From NCBI GenBank assembly GCA_031553435.1, contig JAVBLQ010000126.1, positions 1 through 8,588 of the forward strand: a stretch of DNA of 8,588 bases, read 5' to 3'. Under the pieces are notes generated by a model. The model was not told where the DNA came from. It did not search any database and saw only the letters and a program-made list of their open reading frames with translations. Within the stretch, counting starts at the first letter, position 1. Each line of letters begins with the position of its first letter. The position numbers and the translations under genes were made by a program. Of the stretch, positions 6,290-8,588 are shown piece by piece. The DNA comes from JAVBLQ01 sp031553435 (GTDB lineage: Bacteria > Bacteroidota > Bacteroidia > Bacteroidales > Azobacteroidaceae).

Positions 6290-7450
6290 TTACAGCTGCA
6301 AATATAACAAATATTTTTCACGCATTTTCTTATACTTTGACAGTTCCTGTTCCCACGATGCACGAATTGCCTGTTCCGACATCCCGGATGTAATTTGTTT
6401 AGCAAGAATTTTATTTCCGGCCAGCAATTCAAACCAACGTCCACGGGTAATAAATTTTTCATTGTCTCCGGATAATTTCATGAAATCTATAAAGAATTTC
6501 AAAGACAACCCTCCCTGGAAAGGGATATTTCTCAGATCCACTCCATAACATTTTTTATTCATGTTTAGTGGATTTTTATCCCATCCCTCCAGACTGACCG
6601 GAGTAAAAGTGAATTTTCCATATTTAGGATCAGGAGCTCCCAAAACTTGAAACGGATAAGTAGTCCCTCTTCCGACACTAATATTTGTCGCTTCGAAAAA
6701 ACATAGTGAAGGATAAAGGAGGATCGATTGTTCATTCGGCAAATTAGGGGATGGTTTTACGGGAAGAACATATTTATCTCCATGTTTCCAACCTTGATTT
6801 TTAACAATATCCAAGGAGCATTTTATCCCGTTTTTCAACCATTTTTCGCCATTGATCATCAATGCTAATTCTCCCACTGTGAGTCCATGCAAAATGGGGA
6901 TGGAATGCATTCCGACAAAAGATTTACAATCATCCTGCATCACAGGCCCATCTACATAATCATTCGGATTGGGACGATCACCGATAATGAGATGTTTATT
7001 ATTTTCGGCGCAAGCTTCCATCAAATAATGCATTGTACTGATGTAGGTATAAAAACGTGCTCCTACATCTTGTATATCAAAAATAATAACATCTATATCC
7101 TTTAGTTGTTCAGGAGTCGGCTTTCTATTGGCGCCATAAATGGAAACAATGGGAAGACCGGTTTTAAGATCTTTCCCGTCTTTAATTTTTTCCCCGGCAT
7201 CTGCAGTTCCACGGAAACCGTGTTCCGGAGCATATATTTTACACACATTTACTCCTGCCGATAACAACGTATCCAATAAATGTACCTGATTTTTCCCGAT
7301 TATTGAAGTATGATTTACAACTAATCCGACTTTTTTTCCTTTTAACAATGGAAGTAAAGACGACATGTCTTCAGCTCCGACTTTTACCTGTGCAAATATT
7401 CCCGAAAACGACAATAAAAATATCGATAAAGCACATAAAAATCTGTTCAT
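6290..7450 (-). CDS. namZ: Exo-beta-N-acetylmuramidase NamZ-like (DUF1343, GH171)
   Basis: Length is 386 residues from ATG 7450. The frame stays open to a TTG at 7513, but the ATG begins the proper signal peptide (MNRFLCALSIFLLSFSGIFA, cut before QVKVG). Seen: LKGKKVGLVVNHTSI (37-50), APEHGFRG (74-81, with the conserved Glu76-His77), FDIQDVGARFYTY (124-136), GDRPNPNDYVDGP (157-169), SIPILHGLTVGELA (183-196), KPSPNLPNEQS (232-242) and ATNISVGRGTTYPFQVLGAP (254-273), all hallmarks of DUF1343. Family knowledge: characterised members, Bacillus subtilis NamZ (YbbC) and a Tannerella forsythia homologue, release MurNAc from non-reducing ends of peptide-free glycan. The predicted location is the periplasm. 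It is the first gene of a three-gene minus-strand operon, where the following amidase can produce the peptide-free glycans it needs. The exact substrate of this protein is inferred from the family. Confidence 0.9.
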   Translation of the reverse strand: MNRFLCALSIFLLSFSGIFAQVKVGAEDMSSLLPLLKGKKVGLVVNHTSIIGKNQVHLLDTLLSAGVNVCKIYAPEHGFRGTADAGEKIKDGKDLKTGLPIVSIYGANRKPTPEQLKDIDVIIFDIQDVGARFYTYISTMHYLMEACAENNKHLIIGDRPNPNDYVDGPVMQDDCKSFVGMHSIPILHGLTVGELALMINGEKWLKNGIKCSLDIVKNQGWKHGDKYVLPVKPSPNLPNEQSILLYPSLCFFEATNISVGRGTTYPFQVLGAPDPKYGKFTFTPVSLEGWDKNPLNMNKKCYGVDLRNIPFQGGLSLKFFIDFMKLSGDNEKFITRGRWFELLAGNKILAKQITSGMSEQAIRASWEQELSKYKKMREKYLLYLQL

Positions 7451-7480
7451 ATTTTTAGGTCTTAAAATTGAAATATGATA

Positions 7481-7510
7481 CAAAGATATTATTTTTAACT
7501 TTGCCGTCAA
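7481..7510 (-). promoter_or_regulatory. Candidate promoter of the namZ-amidase-MCE operon
   Basis: On the minus strand TATCTTTG (7488-7481) fits the Bacteroidetes -7 consensus TAnnTTTG, and a TTG at 7510-7508 lies 19 nt upstream, the expected -33 spacing. A TTTG at 7514-7511 is an alternative with 22 nt. Transcription would start near 7475, about 25 nt before the namZ ATG. This is the best-matching promoter in the window. Confidence 0.5.
7496..7503 (+). promoter_or_regulatory. Possible -7 box for the divergent HD-domain gene
   Basis: TAACTTTG on the plus strand matches TAnnTTTG, about 88 nt before the HD-gene ATG. The only nearby -33 candidate, ATTG at 7467-7470, is 25 nt away, longer than usual. 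The box lies inside the spacer of the opposing namZ promoter, so if both are real, the two polymerases would compete for the same DNA. Confidence 0.25.
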
Positions 7511-7591
7511 CAAATTGAGGCGTTTTACGTTGTTTATTCTTATAAACTGTTTGAATTTTTAGTGAATAGCGACCATTAATTTTATTACACA

Positions 7592-8131
7592 ATGAATCCG
7601 TTCGAAATAATAAATAAATATTATCAGGAAAATACTGATTTGTATAACATTTTAGTAGAACATTCCAAAGATGTTGCAGACAAGTCATTGTCGATTGTAC
7701 GTAATCATCCTGAATTTAATATTGATGAAAATTTTGTCTATGAAGCTGCTATGCTACATGATATTGGGATATTCATGACCGATTCTTCGGACATCGAATG
7801 TTACGGCGACAAACCTTATATTTGCCACGGTTATCTGGGTAGTGATCTGGTGAAAAAAGAAGGATTTCCGCTTCATGCATTGGTATGCGAAAGACATACG
7901 GGCGTAGGGTTAAGTCTGGAGTATATTATTTCAAAAAATCTGCCTCTTCCTCATCGCGATATGCAACCGGTAAGTTTGGAAGAACAGATTATTTGTTTTG
8001 CCGATAAGTTTTTTTCAAAAACCAGACTTGGAAAAGAAAAATCCGTTGATAAAATCAGAAGCGGCTTATCAAAATACGGACAACATTGTGTTGACCGGTT
8101 TGATGAGTGGGATAAACTTTTTGGGGAGTGA
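7592..8131 (+). CDS. HD-domain phosphohydrolase family protein
   Basis: Length is 179 residues, a single soluble domain with no signal peptide. Seen: His24 in LVEHSKDVADKS, the paired His56-Asp57 in AAMLHDIGIF, His79 in PYICHGYLG, His102 in CERHTGVGLS and Asp138 in IICFADKFFS. This is the full set of metal-binding positions of the HD/HDIG superfamily. Family knowledge: such proteins hydrolyse phosphate esters, often of nucleotides, using two metal ions; small stand-alone members like this one are widespread in Bacteroidetes and mostly uncharacterised, so the substrate is unknown. The DIGIF and HTGVG sequences suggest the HDIG-type subgroup. It is transcribed away from namZ, with a terminator-like hairpin after its stop, and appears monocistronic. 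No partner gene in the window points to a pathway. Confidence 0.85.
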   Translation: MNPFEIINKYYQENTDLYNILVEHSKDVADKSLSIVRNHPEFNIDENFVYEAAMLHDIGIFMTDSSDIECYGDKPYICHGYLGSDLVKKEGFPLHALVCERHTGVGLSLEYIISKNLPLPHRDMQPVSLEEQIICFADKFFSKTRLGKEKSVDKIRSGLSKYGQHCVDRFDEWDKLFGE

Positions 8132-8260
8132 AGAGAGCTGTCTTAAAAGCAAATCAATAGAACACGGATGACACAGAAAAGCACGGATTGCTTTTTTATT
8201 TTCAACTGAATATGAGCATGATATTTCGTGTTCTAATTTTACTTTCGAGACAGCTTCTTA
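8131..8260. repeat. About 130-bp imperfect palindromic (MITE-like) element between convergent genes
   Basis: AGCTGTCT (8136-8143) is the exact inverse of 8248-8255, and TAGAACACG (8158-8166) is the exact inverse of 8227-8235. The sequences between these blocks are also similar when one arm is inverted (AAAG(C/T)AAA), with a small gap, so both arms of about 35 bp align. The centre carries CACGGAT twice (8163-8169, 8182-8188) with CACAG between. From memory, GCTGTCT-type ends and CACGGAT repeats recur in bacterial intergenic elements. No transposase or clear target-site duplication is present. Confidence 0.5.
8145..8197 (+). terminator. Terminator-like hairpin after the HD gene
   Basis: AAAAGCAAATC (8145-8155) pairs with GATTGCTTTT (8186-8195) with one bulged A, and the plus strand then continues in T's to 8197. 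It begins 14 nt after the HD-gene stop. The loop is about 30 nt and includes both CACGGAT copies, so it is long for an intrinsic terminator. The left arm is also part of the larger palindrome at 8131-8260, so the two folds exclude each other. Confidence 0.45.
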
Positions 8261-8272
8261 GTTCTTAATTTT

Positions 8273-8587
8273 TCATTTTCTAAGGTCAAACTCAACCCGT
8301 TGTTTCTCCGTCAGTATCTGACGAATTTTCTGTTTACATTCAGCCTCAGCTTTCATACGGTTGGTAATCAATACTCCAATTTCTTCGATGGTTTTATTGA
8401 TTGCTTTCATATCTGCATTTTCGGCTGATTCCAGCGTTTTCAGATGAGCTTTTTTCTCAGAAAGTGCATTATTTATTTGTAACAATTTTTTATCTCTTTC
8501 CAGGACTGTGTTATTGATGATTGAGCGTTGTTCGGGAGTCAAATCAGAGACAATATCATCTTTGTATAGTTGTTCCTGAATTTTTGA
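8273..8587 (-). CDS. Spy/CpxP-like LTxxQ-motif protein (5' end off the right edge)
   Basis: The minus-strand frame is open from the window edge to TGA at 8273-8275, giving the last 104 residues. No ATG fits a start; a TTG at 8542 lies inside the LTPEQR motif (SDLTPEQRS) and is not a credible start, since the frame reads on upstream as SKIQEQLYKDDIVSD. Seen: two LTxxQ-type motifs, LTPEQR near the start of the visible part and LTEKQRVEFD at its end, joined by a long charged helix (LLQINNALSEKKAHLKTLES ... MKAEAECKQKIRQIL). This is the fold pattern of the Spy/CpxP/ZraP superfamily of small periplasmic all-helical proteins, linked in other bacteria to chaperoning, envelope stress and metal sensing. 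A signal peptide would be expected in the missing N-terminus. Its specific role here cannot be read from the sequence. Confidence 0.75.
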   Translation of the reverse strand, partial: SKIQEQLYKDDIVSDLTPEQRSIINNTVLERDKKLLQINNALSEKKAHLKTLESAENADMKAINKTIEEIGVLITNRMKAEAECKQKIRQILTEKQRVEFDLRK

Positions 8588-8588
8588 T

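Noticed and set aside
6285..6292. TAAATTTG on the minus strand as a promoter for the amidase
   Set aside because: It overlaps the namZ stop and lies only 6 bp before the ATG, so a transcript would have essentially no leader; co-transcription with namZ is simpler.
7451..7513. TTG at 7513 as start of namZ
   Set aside because: It would put about 21 residues before the signal peptide and read through the candidate promoter; the ATG at 7450 fits.
8273..8542. 89-residue version of the LTxxQ protein starting at the TTG at 8542
   Set aside because: The TTG is the leucine of the LTPEQR motif and the frame continues open to the window edge, so this is an internal codon.

Overview
The window looks like chromosomal DNA from a member of the Bacteroidetes, probably the order Bacteroidales. 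The evidence is AT-rich intergenic DNA, starts without strong Shine-Dalgarno sequences, several TAnnTTTG promoter-like boxes, a Bacteroidetes-style tyrosine integrase, and protein families (DUF1343/NamZ, an amidase with a C-terminal SPOR domain, an MCE protein ending in ENPKRYVHFSIFGKK) that read as Bacteroidetes versions. No tRNA, rRNA or CRISPR array was seen. I cannot name the genus.

Layout from left to right. Positions 1-764 (minus) hold the first 254 residues of a tyrosine recombinase whose catalytic domain lies off the left edge, so a mobile element probably sits there. Positions 780-914 hold a cluster of short inverted and direct repeats. gdhA (1059-2393, plus) encodes hexameric-type glutamate dehydrogenase. 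It converges on dnaA (2475-3872, minus), and a perfect 27-bp inverted repeat between them reaches into the dnaA stop codon. A 401-bp AT-rich gap (3873-4273) upstream of dnaA carries several small palindromes but no convincing DnaA box. A three-gene minus-strand operon follows, read in the order namZ (7450-6290), amidase (6278-5172), MCE protein (5164-4274), with 11-bp and 7-bp gaps. A divergent HD-domain protein (7592-8131, plus) comes next. A hairpin or MITE-like element (about 8131-8260) then separates it from the 3' part of a Spy/CpxP-like LTxxQ protein (8587-8273, minus) that runs off the right edge.

How the genes fit together. The operon is an envelope-maintenance unit. The amidase removes stem peptides from peptidoglycan, NamZ trims terminal MurNAc from such bare glycans, and the MCE protein is a membrane-anchored lipid-transport component. 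GdhA (ammonia assimilation) and DnaA (replication initiation) are housekeeping genes. The region is mostly ordinary core genome. The parts that merit a second look are the intergenic repeats, the paired palindromes upstream of dnaA, the integrase edge and the NamZ-amidase pairing. I found no clearly new multi-gene system.
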